The notes beneath the pieces are model-generated. The model saw only the letters and a list, made by a program, of their open reading frames with translations, was not told the DNA's origin and ran no database searches. Positions 1-6,714 of a DNA stretch of 10,314 nucleotides are shown one piece after another. The DNA lies in assembly GCA_000437375.1 (NCBI GenBank), contig FR898222.1, positions 1 to 10,314 on the forward strand, in the 5' to 3' direction. This DNA comes from Eubacterium sp. CAG:841 (GTDB taxonomy: Bacteria; Bacillota; Clostridia; Oscillospirales; CAG-272). Both the position numbers and the translations under genes were made by a program. Numbering within the stretch: the first letter of the stretch is position 1; each line of letters starts with the position of its first letter.

Positions 1-1558
1 GGAAGAGCGTCGATCCCGAATTGATGTGGATTCCCGCGCCGGAACCGCTCGCGGAGGAAACGCAGTCCGTCACTGCGGCGTTCCCGGAAAGGTAGACCTG
101 CGTGCCTCTTCCATATGCGCCGTGCAGGGAAATGCCGGATTCCCGGCAGGCGGTGATGTGCGCATTGCCGGTCATACGGAAGGTTCCGCTGACCCCGACG
201 CCGCACAGGAAGTCCCGGATGGTTCCCCCGTACATAGTGAGGGTCGCGTCCTGTGTGACGGAGATACCTTTTGTATCCGCACCCACGATGGTGCCGTTCC
301 CTCCGCAATCGGTAATGGTCAGTGCGTTGCTTCCCTTCACGGTGAGCATATACCGGTTTTCCGGAATACTGCTGCCCGCCCGGATCTTCTTTCCATTCAG
401 ACAGATGTTCACACTTTCATTGATTTCGAACTGCCCGTCGATGAGAATGTCGTTTTTGAGATAGTAGTTGCCCGCCGTCGTGGGGAGCGAGTCGGTTTTG
501 TCCCATGCCGTCCATTCCACCGCTGTATGCGAGGTATGCCCGTCAAAGTCCGCGTCCCCACCGCAGACGCAGTGGCCGTGCTCTACCCAGAGCGCCGTAA
601 GCGAGTTCACCTCGTTCGGAACCGCGTCGCCGGGAGCGTAAAGTTCTCCGTTGTCTCCGCGCCACATGAAATAGGTGCCGGTGTTGCCGTCGGGACGGGT
701 CAGTCCCTCCTTTGTCGGTGCGAGAAAGGTAACGGCAGGGTAAGAGGGGTCCAGCACCTCGATGTTTTTGACGACGATGCTGATGTCACCGGTAGTCCCG
801 CCGATGCTGCCGCCGTTCAGGTTCAGGGTAACGGCTTTCATGTAGTTCTGCGGGTACTCCATTCCGTAGGCAAGCGCGATCTCCAGAACCGGACGGTATG
901 CTGTCATCCTGGTCGCTCTGTCCGGAGGGTACGAATAGAAACCGGAGCCGCCGCCTGAACGTACGACGCGGAACTCCCTGGTAGCATTCGGATTCGTATC
1001 CTGGCACCAGGAGTCCTGTGTGCTGACGATACCGTCTGCCTCGACCATGTCATAACTGTTTTTGATAAACCCGGAATTCTTTTCGAAGATGCGCTGCCAC
1101 TCGTTGTTGAAGGGGCCGGTGTCGTAACGCGCTCCGCCCGAGGGGGCGTGGATGTAATACGGCACCCCGTTATACTCTGTGAGATTTCGGAAGATCAGGT
1201 CCTTCTTATTCAGCTCATTCCACGACACGGTGTGCGTGATGTTGTATTCGGAAATAAACAACGAATGTTCGTATTCCATTTCCGATTCCGTCGGCACCAT
1301 TGCCTGCAAAAGCGTGTATGCGCTGACGGTGCCCGCGTAGGTGAAGGGCACATAGTGCAGCGTTTTGTCGGGCAACTTGTCGTTCACGGTCCCGGGGATC
1401 CCGGTTCCCGACAGGTCAAACCAGTAGGTTCTGCCTGTCTCCAGGTCAAACTGCTCCGCTGTCGCGTTCGCCGCATTTGCCGCCGAAACGGCAAAGGGCA
1501 GGGCAAAAAGCAGGACAACCGTCAGGGCAAACAGGATGAGCGGCAGTCGTTTCTTCAT
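1..1558 (-). CDS. Secreted surface protein with InlB-like repeat and beta-helix-like region (3' end outside window)
   Basis: Reading leftwards from the ATG at 1558, 519 codons stay open to the window edge, so the C-terminus is missing. The start has GGAGGT 8 nt upstream. Residues 1-26 are a signal peptide (MKKR, hydrophobic core, then VSA). Residues about 140-225 contain Trp/Gly-rich text ending in YRPVLEIA, a pattern I have seen in extracellular Clostridia proteins but cannot name. Residues about 274-326 resemble a degenerate Listeria-Bacteroides (InlB B) repeat (MWRGDNGELYAPGD..LTALW). A short HGHCVCGG Cys pair follows. From about 365 onward there are short turns such as LTMYGGTIRDF, FRMTGNAHIT and VYLSGNAAVTDC, typical of right-handed beta-helix (pectate-lyase-like or adhesin) repeats. 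It is third in the operon, 25 bp after the collagen-like gene. The likely role is cell-surface adhesion or polysaccharide contact; this is inference. No catalytic motif or sorting signal is visible in the part present. Confidence 0.85.
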   Translation of the reverse strand, partial: MKKRLPLILFALTVVLLFALPFAVSAANAANATAEQFDLETGRTYWFDLSGTGIPGTVNDKLPDKTLHYVPFTYAGTVSAYTLLQAMVPTESEMEYEHSLFISEYNITHTVSWNELNKKDLIFRNLTEYNGVPYYIHAPSGGARYDTGPFNNEWQRIFEKNSGFIKNSYDMVEADGIVSTQDSWCQDTNPNATREFRVVRSGGGSGFYSYPPDRATRMTAYRPVLEIALAYGMEYPQNYMKAVTLNLNGGSIGGTTGDISIVVKNIEVLDPSYPAVTFLAPTKEGLTRPDGNTGTYFMWRGDNGELYAPGDAVPNEVNSLTALWVEHGHCVCGGDADFDGHTSHTAVEWTAWDKTDSLPTTAGNYYLKNDILIDGQFEINESVNICLNGKKIRAGSSIPENRYMLTVKGSNALTITDCGGNGTIVGADTKGISVTQDATLTMYGGTIRDFLCGVGVSGTFRMTGNAHITACRESGISLHGAYGRGTQVYLSGNAAVTDCVSSASGSGAGIHINSGSTLF

Positions 1559-1575
1559 TTCTCGTTACCTCCGTT
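1554..1575. repeat. Direct repeat, copy 1 (flanks collagen-like gene)
   Basis: This stretch is identical to 2974-2995 at 21 of 22 positions (only 1567/2987 differ). On the minus strand it reads as the codons N-G-G-N-E-K-stop of the regulator's tail, though no regulator gene precedes it here. It contains the ribosome binding site and ATG of the third operon gene. Confidence 0.85.
1567..1572 (-). promoter_or_regulatory. Ribosome binding site of the third operon gene
   Basis: GGAGGT on the minus strand, 8 nt before the ATG at 1558. It lies in a 22-nt stretch (1554-1575) that matches the TetR/collagen gene junction at 2974-2995 with one difference. Confidence 0.8.
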
Positions 1576-1583
1576 ATGTAAAC

Positions 1584-2978
1584 TTAATCAAGAGCGGTTA
1601 TTGTGATTGTGCCTTTGAAGCTTTCGAGACGGGTATTGTATGCCGACTGTTCAAACATGAAGTACAGCGTTATATCCTCGTCTGAGGCGTCGTAAATTCT
1701 GGTGAAATTAAAGGAATGTTGATCCCTGGTTTGCGGTATTTTTGCCCCGTCCCTTTTTATTCGCGTAAGCTCCCTGCACAGATCGTCATCATAACCGTCT
1801 GTCATCTGAATAGAGTAATTACCGCTGTTGTTGGACTCGTTTGATACCACCTGGAGAGAGCCGCTTATGGTGACGCTGTAAACATGACCTTTTTTGAGCG
1901 TAATCTTATCAAGATAAGTGGATATCAGGTCTCCGCTGTTTACCTTTTCATAGACGCTTAAAGCTGCGGTGCCGTTATTGAGAAATACTCTCGGAATTCT
2001 TGTTTCTGCATAAAAATATCCGGAGCAGGCGCCGTTCTGACCGGGGTCGCCCTTGTCGCCTTTATCTCCCTTATCTCCTTTATCGCCCTTGTCGCCTTTT
2101 TCACCGGTGTCACCTTTTTCGCCTTTTCCGCCGTTAACACCGTTTGTGCCGTCTGTTCCGGCAGCCTTCACGCCCGTATCGGTTTCTCCGATCCACCAGT
2201 TGCCGTTTTCTCCGATGAAGGGGGTGTTACCGTCCCTACCGTCTTGCCCGTTTATGCCGTCTTTACCGTTTATACCATCCTTGCCGTCGGCTCCGTCTTT
2301 ACCGTTTATGCCGTCTTTACCGTTTATACCATCCTTGCCGTCGGCTCCGTCTTTTCCGTTTATACCGTCTTTACCGTCAGCGCCGTCTCTGCCATCCGCA
2401 CCTTTTAATGCGGTAAGCTCGTAAAGGTTCAGCCATATTTCATCGCCGACATAACGCCACTGCAGGGTGTTTTCGCTTACACGGAATTCCGGCGTTTTTC
2501 CGTTTGCTCCGTCCTTACCGTTCTGCCCGGCGGGGCCTGTAATATCGGCTATCGCCACAAGGTTCTGCCACTCGTCGCCCTCATAGCGCCACTGTATGTA
2601 TTCTGTTGTTCGTTGTACCTCTATGCTTTTGCCGTTAATGCCGTCTTTGCCGTCTTTACCGTTTGTACCGTTTATTCCGTCCTTGCCGTTTTTTCCATCG
2701 GTTCCGTTCCTGCCATTGATGCCGTCCTTACCGTCGATACCGTCCTTGCCGTCGGCACCATCTTTGCCGTTTTCTCCGGCAGAACCTCTCAGCTCGTCAA
2801 GAGCCACAAGGTCGTGCCAATCGGTTTCATCGCTGTATTTCCACTGGATAGCAGTGCCGTTGTTTCGCACCTCCAGCCGATCCGATGCCGGACTTGCCGG
2901 CTGTTTGCCGCATCCGGCAGAAAAGATAAGCCCCAGCATCATAAGCATACATGTGATTCCAAGTAACCATTTTTTCAT
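1584..2978 (-). CDS. Collagen-like (GXY repeat) lipoprotein
   Basis: 464 aa. Residues 1-23 form a lipoprotein signal peptide (MKKW, hydrophobic core, SAGC lipobox with C23), so the mature protein should be lipid-anchored to the outer face of the membrane. Gly-X-Y collagen tracts cover about 65-117, 148-160, 193-250 and 281-316. The middle ones are rich in GKDG and GINGKDG; the last is a run of GDK triplets. Three copies of a Trp motif (IQWKYSDETDW, IQWRYEGDEW, LQWRYVGDEIW) at about 44-54, 128-137 and 173-182 separate the tracts. A GENGNWWIGETDTGV motif sits at 256-270. Residues about 319-464 form a beta-rich C-terminal domain that resembles in layout the C1q/TNF-like heads of bacterial collagen-like proteins such as BclA; that comparison is inference. 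Its ATG overlaps the regulator's stop (ATGA), with GGAGGG 8 nt upstream, implying translational coupling. A trimeric stalk with a head is the likely architecture; its ligand is unknown. Confidence 0.92.
   Translation of the reverse strand: MKKWLLGITCMLMMLGLIFSAGCGKQPASPASDRLEVRNNGTAIQWKYSDETDWHDLVALDELRGSAGENGKDGADGKDGIDGKDGINGRNGTDGKNGKDGINGTNGKDGKDGINGKSIEVQRTTEYIQWRYEGDEWQNLVAIADITGPAGQNGKDGANGKTPEFRVSENTLQWRYVGDEIWLNLYELTALKGADGRDGADGKDGINGKDGADGKDGINGKDGINGKDGADGKDGINGKDGINGQDGRDGNTPFIGENGNWWIGETDTGVKAAGTDGTNGVNGGKGEKGDTGEKGDKGDKGDKGDKGDKGDPGQNGACSGYFYAETRIPRVFLNNGTAALSVYEKVNSGDLISTYLDKITLKKGHVYSVTISGSLQVVSNESNNSGNYSIQMTDGYDDDLCRELTRIKRDGAKIPQTRDQHSFNFTRIYDASDEDITLYFMFEQSAYNTRLESFKGTITITALD
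2248..2355. repeat. 54-bp tandem repeat inside the collagen-like gene
   Basis: Two adjacent 54-bp copies, 2248-2301 and 2302-2355, differ at one position (2301/2355). Each encodes 18 residues, six Gly-X-Y triplets, so gain or loss of a copy keeps the reading frame. Shorter 9- and 18-bp sub-repeats surround it. Confidence 0.9.
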
Positions 2979-2995
2979 TTCTCGTTCCCTCCGTT
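2974..2995. repeat. Direct repeat, copy 2 (regulator tail and collagen gene start)
   Basis: This copy encodes the true C-terminus of the TetR regulator (NGGNEK, stop) and overlaps the ribosome binding site (GGAGGG, 2987-2992) and ATG of the collagen-like gene. Its partner lies 1,420 bp to the left. Confidence 0.85.
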
Positions 2996-3580
2996 CAAGT
3001 ATTGCGAGCGGTATTTATCTGCAAACAGGCCAACGCCCTGTTTTAAGACCTCCATCTGGGTTTTCAGGTAGTATTCGTCCTCAAACATCGCGTAGTGAAC
3101 GCACGCACGGACGAAGATAAAAATCAACGGCGTGATGATCGTATAAGGAATCCCGATCTTCGGCTCAAGCAGCTTTGCATATTCGGTATATCTTTCGTTG
3201 ACGCCCTCAAAGAATTTCTTGCCGTGCTCGATATACTTCGGGTGCGTATACACCTGATACATCAGCCGATACTTCTTGCCGTGCTCGCGCGCCGTCCAAT
3301 ACGGCACCTCCGCCACAAACCTGACCACATCCTTCGGGTCGGTGGGGGCTTTCGCCATAAATTCGTCTTCGACCATTTCCATACAATAGGCGGTGGACTG
3401 GATAATCAGGTCATCAAGGTTATCAAAATACAGATAGAGATTTCCGGGCGTACACCCGCACGCCTTTGCCAATGCTTTCATGCCGGTTCCGGTCAATCCG
3501 TTTTCGGCGTAGCATTCAAAGCATTTCTCCATCCATTCCACTTTTTTTGCATTATGTTGTTCCTGTCGCGGGTTTGTCAC
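2975..3580 (-). CDS. TetR/AcrR-family transcriptional regulator
   Basis: 201 aa from a GTG at 3580. I prefer this start because AAGGAG (3594-3589) lies 8 nt before it. The in-frame ATG at 3616 would add 12 residues, but it lies inside the predicted operator and has no ribosome binding site of its own in view. The N-terminal helix-turn-helix is clear at about residues 31-60 (GTGMKALAKACGCTPGNLYLYFDNLDDLI, the family's glycine-tyrosine-phenylalanine pattern). The remainder is a helical ligand-binding and dimerisation domain with no recognisable ligand signature. It is the first gene of a three-gene operon with two secreted proteins and overlaps the next start by 4 bp. By family precedent it is probably a dimeric repressor of its own operon, acting at the palindrome 3604-3617. 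The inducer cannot be read from sequence. Confidence 0.93.
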   Translation of the reverse strand: MTNPRQEQHNAKKVEWMEKCFECYAENGLTGTGMKALAKACGCTPGNLYLYFDNLDDLIIQSTAYCMEMVEDEFMAKAPTDPKDVVRFVAEVPYWTAREHGKKYRLMYQVYTHPKYIEHGKKFFEGVNERYTEYAKLLEPKIGIPYTIITPLIFIFVRACVHYAMFEDEYYLKTQMEVLKQGVGLFADKYRSQYLNGGNEK

Positions 3581-3588
3581 TGCTTTGT

Positions 3589-3594
3589 CTCCTT
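3589..3594 (-). promoter_or_regulatory. Ribosome binding site that sets the regulator's GTG start
   Basis: AAGGAG on the minus strand, 8 nt before the GTG at 3580. No comparable site precedes the longer ATG alternative at 3616. Confidence 0.8.
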
Positions 3595-3603
3595 TTCTCT
3601 GAC

Positions 3604-3617
3604 AATGAATATTCATT
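3604..3617. promoter_or_regulatory. Candidate TetR operator (14-bp perfect palindrome)
   Basis: AATGAATATTCATT is a perfect inverted repeat just downstream of the predicted transcription start, with extra ATTC units to its right (to 3624). Size, symmetry and place fit a TetR-family autoregulatory operator. Binding is inferred. Confidence 0.65.
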
Positions 3618-3630
3618 CATTCATATTGCC

Positions 3631-3659
3631 ATTATATCATAGGCTCAAAGAAAAAGCAA
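3631..3659 (-). promoter_or_regulatory. Promoter of the TetR/surface-protein operon
   Basis: On the minus strand: -35 TTGCTT at 3659-3654, a 17-bp spacer, and a perfect -10 TATAAT at 3636-3631 preceded by TG and one base (extended -10). Transcription would start near 3624, placing the palindrome in the first bases of the transcript. Sigma-A type. Confidence 0.75.
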
Positions 3660-3810
3660 TAAGAAAAATCGCTGTTCAAAAAACATTTTGCGCAAAAATC
3701 CGTATCGACGTTCAATATATTATCGGAATCGGCTGTTATGCGCCCACCATTGTTTGTTATCCAAGCTTTCATTGACTTCAAAACACTTACAGAGTGCTGA
3801 TTCAGGCGCA

Positions 3811-3836
3811 ACACGGGGCAAATAAAAGCCCCGTGT
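3811..3836. terminator. GC-rich hairpin, possible terminator of the conjugation gene
   Basis: A perfect 9-bp stem (ACACGGGGC at 3811-3819 with GCCCCGTGT at 3828-3836) encloses an 8-base A-rich loop. It lies 33 bases past the stop of the split conjugation gene on the minus strand and before the TetR promoter, a sensible place to end transcription. No U-run follows on the minus strand. On the plus strand a T-run comes only some 15 bases later. Terminator function is therefore uncertain. Nothing else recognisable was found in 3660-3869. Confidence 0.4.
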
Positions 3837-3869
3837 CATTTGGATTATTTCACTTTTTTGCTCGCGTCT

Positions 3870-3946
3870 TTATCCAAGTATCTCCCAGATATACAGCGGA
3901 CAGGTCAGTGAGAAGACCAGGGTGGCGAGAAGAATCGCCGGAGCTG
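3870..3946 (-). CDS. Exon 2 of the DUF3852/TrbC-like conjugation protein
   Basis: Stranded 3' part of the gene begun at 6976. Reading from 3946, CA completes the split codon (A plus CA = Thr88). The following 24 codons give APAILLATLV, FSLTCPLYIW, EILG and a TAA at 3872-3870. This is a hydrophobic helix (residues about 89-110 of the joined protein), matching the second membrane segment expected for this family. It has no start codon or ribosome binding site of its own, so it is only expressed if the intron is spliced out. The junction reads QFEW-T-APAIL, the motif I recall as conserved in intact ICE homologues. Confidence 0.88.
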
Positions 3947-3949
3947 ATA

Positions 3950-4029
3950 GTGATAGGTAATCCCTTGATGATATCTCAGGATTTCCCCCCACTTCACACC
4001 GTACGTGAGAGTTTCCCCTCATACGGCGT
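3950..4029 (-). ncRNA. Group II intron domains V and VI
   Basis: Domain V is 4029-3996, exactly 34 nt. It has the catalytic triad CGC (4028-4026), a GAAA tetraloop closed by a 6-bp stem (TGAGGG with CTCTCA) and a two-base bulge on the 3' strand. Domain VI is 3992-3950. Its basal stem GTGG pairs with TCAC, then A3954 is unpaired, then GGG pairs with CCT, and an upper helix AAUCCU pairs with GGGAUU. A3954 is the predicted branch point, with seven bases between it and the 3' splice site, the usual distance. No base expected to be essential is missing. Confidence 0.9.
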
Positions 4030-4082
4030 TCCATCGTCAACAGAGATTAAAGTAATTTATACAATTTCAAAGACAGACCTGT

Positions 4083-5996
4083 TCAAATGCTTTCCAACCC
4101 TATAATTCCTCTGAGTTTGTTGACCCTTTCAACCTGCTTTTGGCTTAGATTGAGAATTTCCTTGTAATTCTCAATCGTTTCTTTCCTTATGGCGTGTATC
4201 AGAGAGTGAACGCTCTTATCCACAAGGATTAAATTACCGTAGGCATCATTGCCACCTCGTGCTTTAGGTATTTTGTGGTGGCAGTGTATCCTATTTGTTT
4301 CCATCGGGACATTCAGAACCGCACATTTCCCTTGTTGGGCGCAGTACAACGATAATCTGTTGTCGTTGTATTCAATGCTGCCGTCAGCGGGATGCCGCAT
4401 AAGATAGTGTAGAATGCTCACATTGACTTTTTCAAGCCGCTTATGGATTTCTGCACGTCCTGCGACTGTGTACTTGTTGATTATACGCTTTTTGTCCATA
4501 GGATTTTTATGTTGCACATAAGCAATCGGTACAATAGGCGTATTACCCAAATATCGTATTTCCTTGCTCTGTGCGTAATGGATATACACAGGACTTTTTA
4601 AAGGTTTTACAATGCTCTTTTTGAGTTGGTTTTCGAGTTTTCCTCTTACGGAATTTTTGACTAAGAAAGCTATTTCGGAAAAATCGCGGCTTACGTGCGT
4701 AGCAAACTTGTAATAGTTGTGCCACCCCATAACCAATGAATTATAGTGAACTATCGTTTTCTTTTGTTCATCGGAACTAAGATGTTTGATGTCCCTCATT
4801 GCTTCTACCGCTTGCTTTTTGATTCGTGCTTTTGACTTGTCGGACATATGTGACTGCACGGCATATTTTGCCTGTCCGGTTGCTTTTTTACCTTTGCGGA
4901 CAACTTTCATCTTAAATCCGAGAAATTCGGAATAATGCTTTTTCAAGTTCACAATTTTTGACTTGTCAGGGCTGATATCAAGACCCAAGCGCTCTTTTAG
5001 CCAAGATTTTGTCGCTGTAAACATGTTTTCAGCGTCTTTCCTGTATCGGCAAAAGATTTTGAAATCGTCTGCATATCGGACAATATAGCATTCCTTCAGG
5101 TTGGTATTACGCAATTCAGCATAGACATTGCTTTTGTCGGGCGTTCCATTTCTCAGCGTTCTGCATTTATATGGGTATTTCGTAGGAACATTCTCCCATT
5201 GAGAGGCAACCCACCAGTCCAGTTCGTTAAGAACGATATTGGAGAGCAGTGGCGAAATGATACCGCCTTGTGGCGTTCCTTTTTCAGGGAAACCTATCCC
5301 TGCAACCTCTGCTTTCAGCATTGCTGAAATAATAGAAAGTAACCTCTTATCACGTATGCCCAGCGTCCACATTTGCTTCAATAATTTGCCGTGATTGACA
5401 TTATCGAAAAATCCTTTGATATCAATGTCAACGACATAGTGTAAGTGCTGTCCCTGCATAAACTTGTATGCTTGTGAAATTGCGTGTTCCGCACCACGAT
5501 TGGGGCGGAAACCGTTACTTCGCTTGAAGAACTTTGCTTCACAAATTGGTTCTAACACCTGTAACACACATTGCTGTATCAGCCTGTCCATTATTGTCGG
5601 AATACCAAGCGGACGGGTTTTTCCGTTGTTTTTCGGTATTTCTACTCTGCGGACAGCCTGTGGAACATAGTAGTCCAGCCGTTTTTGCACATATCCGATT
5701 AGTTTTTCAGGTTCCCACTTTTCCAAATGGGTGATGGTTTTCTTGTCCACGCCTGCGGTCTTGCTCCCTGTGTTCTTCTTGATGTTGCGATAGGCAAGCA
5801 GTATATTCTGTGGATTTGTAATCAGTCCCATTAGATTCTTAATTTCTTTGGAATTTTCACTGTCTGCATACAGCTTGTCAAGCACTTTTTGAAAATCATA
5901 GTATTCAATGTTCCGCAGGGCGGAGATTTTAGGTGGCTTTGTCTTTGTCAAAGTCAGCATACCCCCCTTTTGCAAGAGTTTGCTTTTCTTAGTCAT
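4083..5996 (-). CDS. ltrA: Group II intron-encoded reverse transcriptase/maturase with HNH endonuclease
   Basis: 637 aa, full length for an LtrA-type intron protein. RT motifs appear in order: KTRPLGIPT (about 126-134), the first catalytic Asp in VVDIDIKGFFDNVNH (188-202), GTPQGGIISPLLSN (240-253) and the active-site YADD at 308-311. The maturase (X) domain, about 370-500, includes YNSLVMGWHNYYKFA. The C-terminal D/En region ends in an HNH nuclease with HCHHKIPKARGGNDAYGNL (571-589) and a trailing VHSLIH. Only C552, C558 and C572 are available for metal binding, fewer than the two CxxC pairs often seen. The ATG at 5996 has a weak AAAGG upstream; the ATG at codon 13 has a G-run too close to serve it. 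The protein should bind its intron RNA, aid splicing, and cut and copy into the target DNA. No frameshift or stop interrupts it. Confidence 0.96.
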   Translation of the reverse strand: MTKKSKLLQKGGMLTLTKTKPPKISALRNIEYYDFQKVLDKLYADSENSKEIKNLMGLITNPQNILLAYRNIKKNTGSKTAGVDKKTITHLEKWEPEKLIGYVQKRLDYYVPQAVRRVEIPKNNGKTRPLGIPTIMDRLIQQCVLQVLEPICEAKFFKRSNGFRPNRGAEHAISQAYKFMQGQHLHYVVDIDIKGFFDNVNHGKLLKQMWTLGIRDKRLLSIISAMLKAEVAGIGFPEKGTPQGGIISPLLSNIVLNELDWWVASQWENVPTKYPYKCRTLRNGTPDKSNVYAELRNTNLKECYIVRYADDFKIFCRYRKDAENMFTATKSWLKERLGLDISPDKSKIVNLKKHYSEFLGFKMKVVRKGKKATGQAKYAVQSHMSDKSKARIKKQAVEAMRDIKHLSSDEQKKTIVHYNSLVMGWHNYYKFATHVSRDFSEIAFLVKNSVRGKLENQLKKSIVKPLKSPVYIHYAQSKEIRYLGNTPIVPIAYVQHKNPMDKKRIINKYTVAGRAEIHKRLEKVNVSILHYLMRHPADGSIEYNDNRLSLYCAQQGKCAVLNVPMETNRIHCHHKIPKARGGNDAYGNLILVDKSVHSLIHAIRKETIENYKEILNLSQKQVERVNKLRGIIGLESI

Positions 5997-6714
5997 ACTC
6001 GAACCTTTGATTGTTGTATATTTACTTGTTTTTACTGTTGACGACTTGAGCCTATCCCTCCACGGTTTGTTATCACCGCTTCACAGGTACTATGGCTCTG
6101 CTCTCAGCCGAATAAATACAGGTTATACAAAGTTGCTTTCCCTGTAAACGCTTCATCGTGTGTAATCACTCCACGTTTCGACCTTTCCACGTTCCGATAT
6201 TCCTATCATAAAATCTACCCTTAGGTGTCCCTCTAAGCCTGTATGCTTGGCACTGCCTGTAACAGTGCAAGGTATTTCATAAATGGAAATTTTACTTTAC
6301 CTCACATACCCGCCACTTTGGGCGTATGCACATTTCTATGCACCATTCGTATAGACTCGTTAATTCGGGTTATTCGTCGGTGAACTTGCTACTTTTCACA
6401 TTCTCACCATAGATAGATATAGACCTCCGGCACATAGGTAGCACAATCTGCCTCCAAATCGCTTTCCTCATCTGCATTTTGCAATGGTAGGGCTACTCTC
6501 TGCCGACTTCAACGGGCTTTGCACACTTGATATTCTTACATACACCAAGTGCACACCGTAGTATTAAGGCAGGCGTTTCAGGGCGTTACTCCGTCATTCC
6601 ACCTGTCGGAATATCAGTTCTTCAAGAACTGCGTTTTTATTATGGAAGCTCCTTTCAATCTTTCATATATCACGCAACTTGCGCCTAACCTTTTCAGTTA
6701 GGAACGTGTCGCAC
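5997..6714 (-). ncRNA. Group II intron 5' ribozyme region (domains I-III, start of IV)
   Basis: 718 nt without a coding gene, between the 5' splice site and the maturase start. It opens with GTGCGACACG, the conserved group II 5' end. Several self-complementary stretches are visible, for example the minus-strand pair CAGTTCTT/AAGAACTG around 6615-6631 and TTGCACTG/CAGTGCCAA around 6249-6272. I did not fold domains individually. The length suits a IIA/IIB-type domain I better than a short IIC type. Confidence 0.85.

Larger units (their letters stand above)
3947..6714 (-). mobile_element. Group II intron, 2,768 nt, complete
   Basis: The 5' end is GTGCGAC at 6714 and the 3' end is ACTAT at 3947. 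Both ends were fixed independently by ribozyme motifs and by restoration of the host reading frame. Order along the intron: ribozyme domains I-III and the start of IV (6714-5997), the RT/maturase gene (5996-4083), then domain V and VI (4029-3950). It is in the same orientation as the host gene, as needed for splicing. Without splicing, the host frame reads five intron codons (SATRS) and stops. A minus-strand TCCATT at 6287-6282 is complementary to the last six exon-1 bases (AATGGA, 6720-6715) and is a tentative EBS1; one such match in about 700 nt could be chance. A parallel is the intron in orf14 of the conjugative transposon Tn5397. Confidence 0.94.

Noticed and set aside
26..958. Long plus-strand open frame at the left edge
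   Set aside because: It lies antisense to the third operon gene, whose minus-strand frame has a signal peptide, ribosome binding site and coherent repeats. The plus-strand translation has no recognisable domain.
2040..2420. CRISPR-like array
   Set aside because: The regular spacing comes from 9- and 54-bp Gly-X-Y coding repeats within one reading frame. There are no unique spacers and no cas genes.
2053..3120. Plus-strand Pro/Ser-rich and Val/Phe-rich frames opposite the collagen gene
   Set aside because: They are mirror products of the Gly-X-Y codon repeats, which give low-complexity open frames on the other strand. No start context supports them.
3581..3616. Longer TetR start at the ATG at 3616
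   Set aside because: The ATG is inside the predicted operator close to the transcription start and lacks a ribosome binding site, whereas the GTG at 3580 has AAGGAG at ideal spacing.
3095..3775. Plus-strand open frame across the TetR gene and its promoter
   Set aside because: It is antisense to a clear TetR gene and spans a strong minus-strand promoter and operator. Its translation matches nothing I recognise.
3720..3839. Possible 39-aa minus-strand peptide (MTRGFYLPRVAPESALC...) between the conjugation gene and the TetR operon
   Set aside because: There is no ribosome binding site, its first codons form the GC-rich hairpin, and the peptide has no recognisable feature. It could be a small gene but cannot be supported.
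6615..6620. GAACTG (minus strand) as EBS2 pairing with exon bases CAGTTT
   Set aside because: It needs a G-U pair, lies only about 95 nt into the intron, and is part of its own perfect hairpin, so it is more likely a structural stem.
6698..6714. Short ending SATRS of the small membrane protein as a true C-terminus
   Set aside because: These codons are the first bases of the group II intron (GTGCGACACG...). The real C-terminus is exon 2 at 3946-3870.
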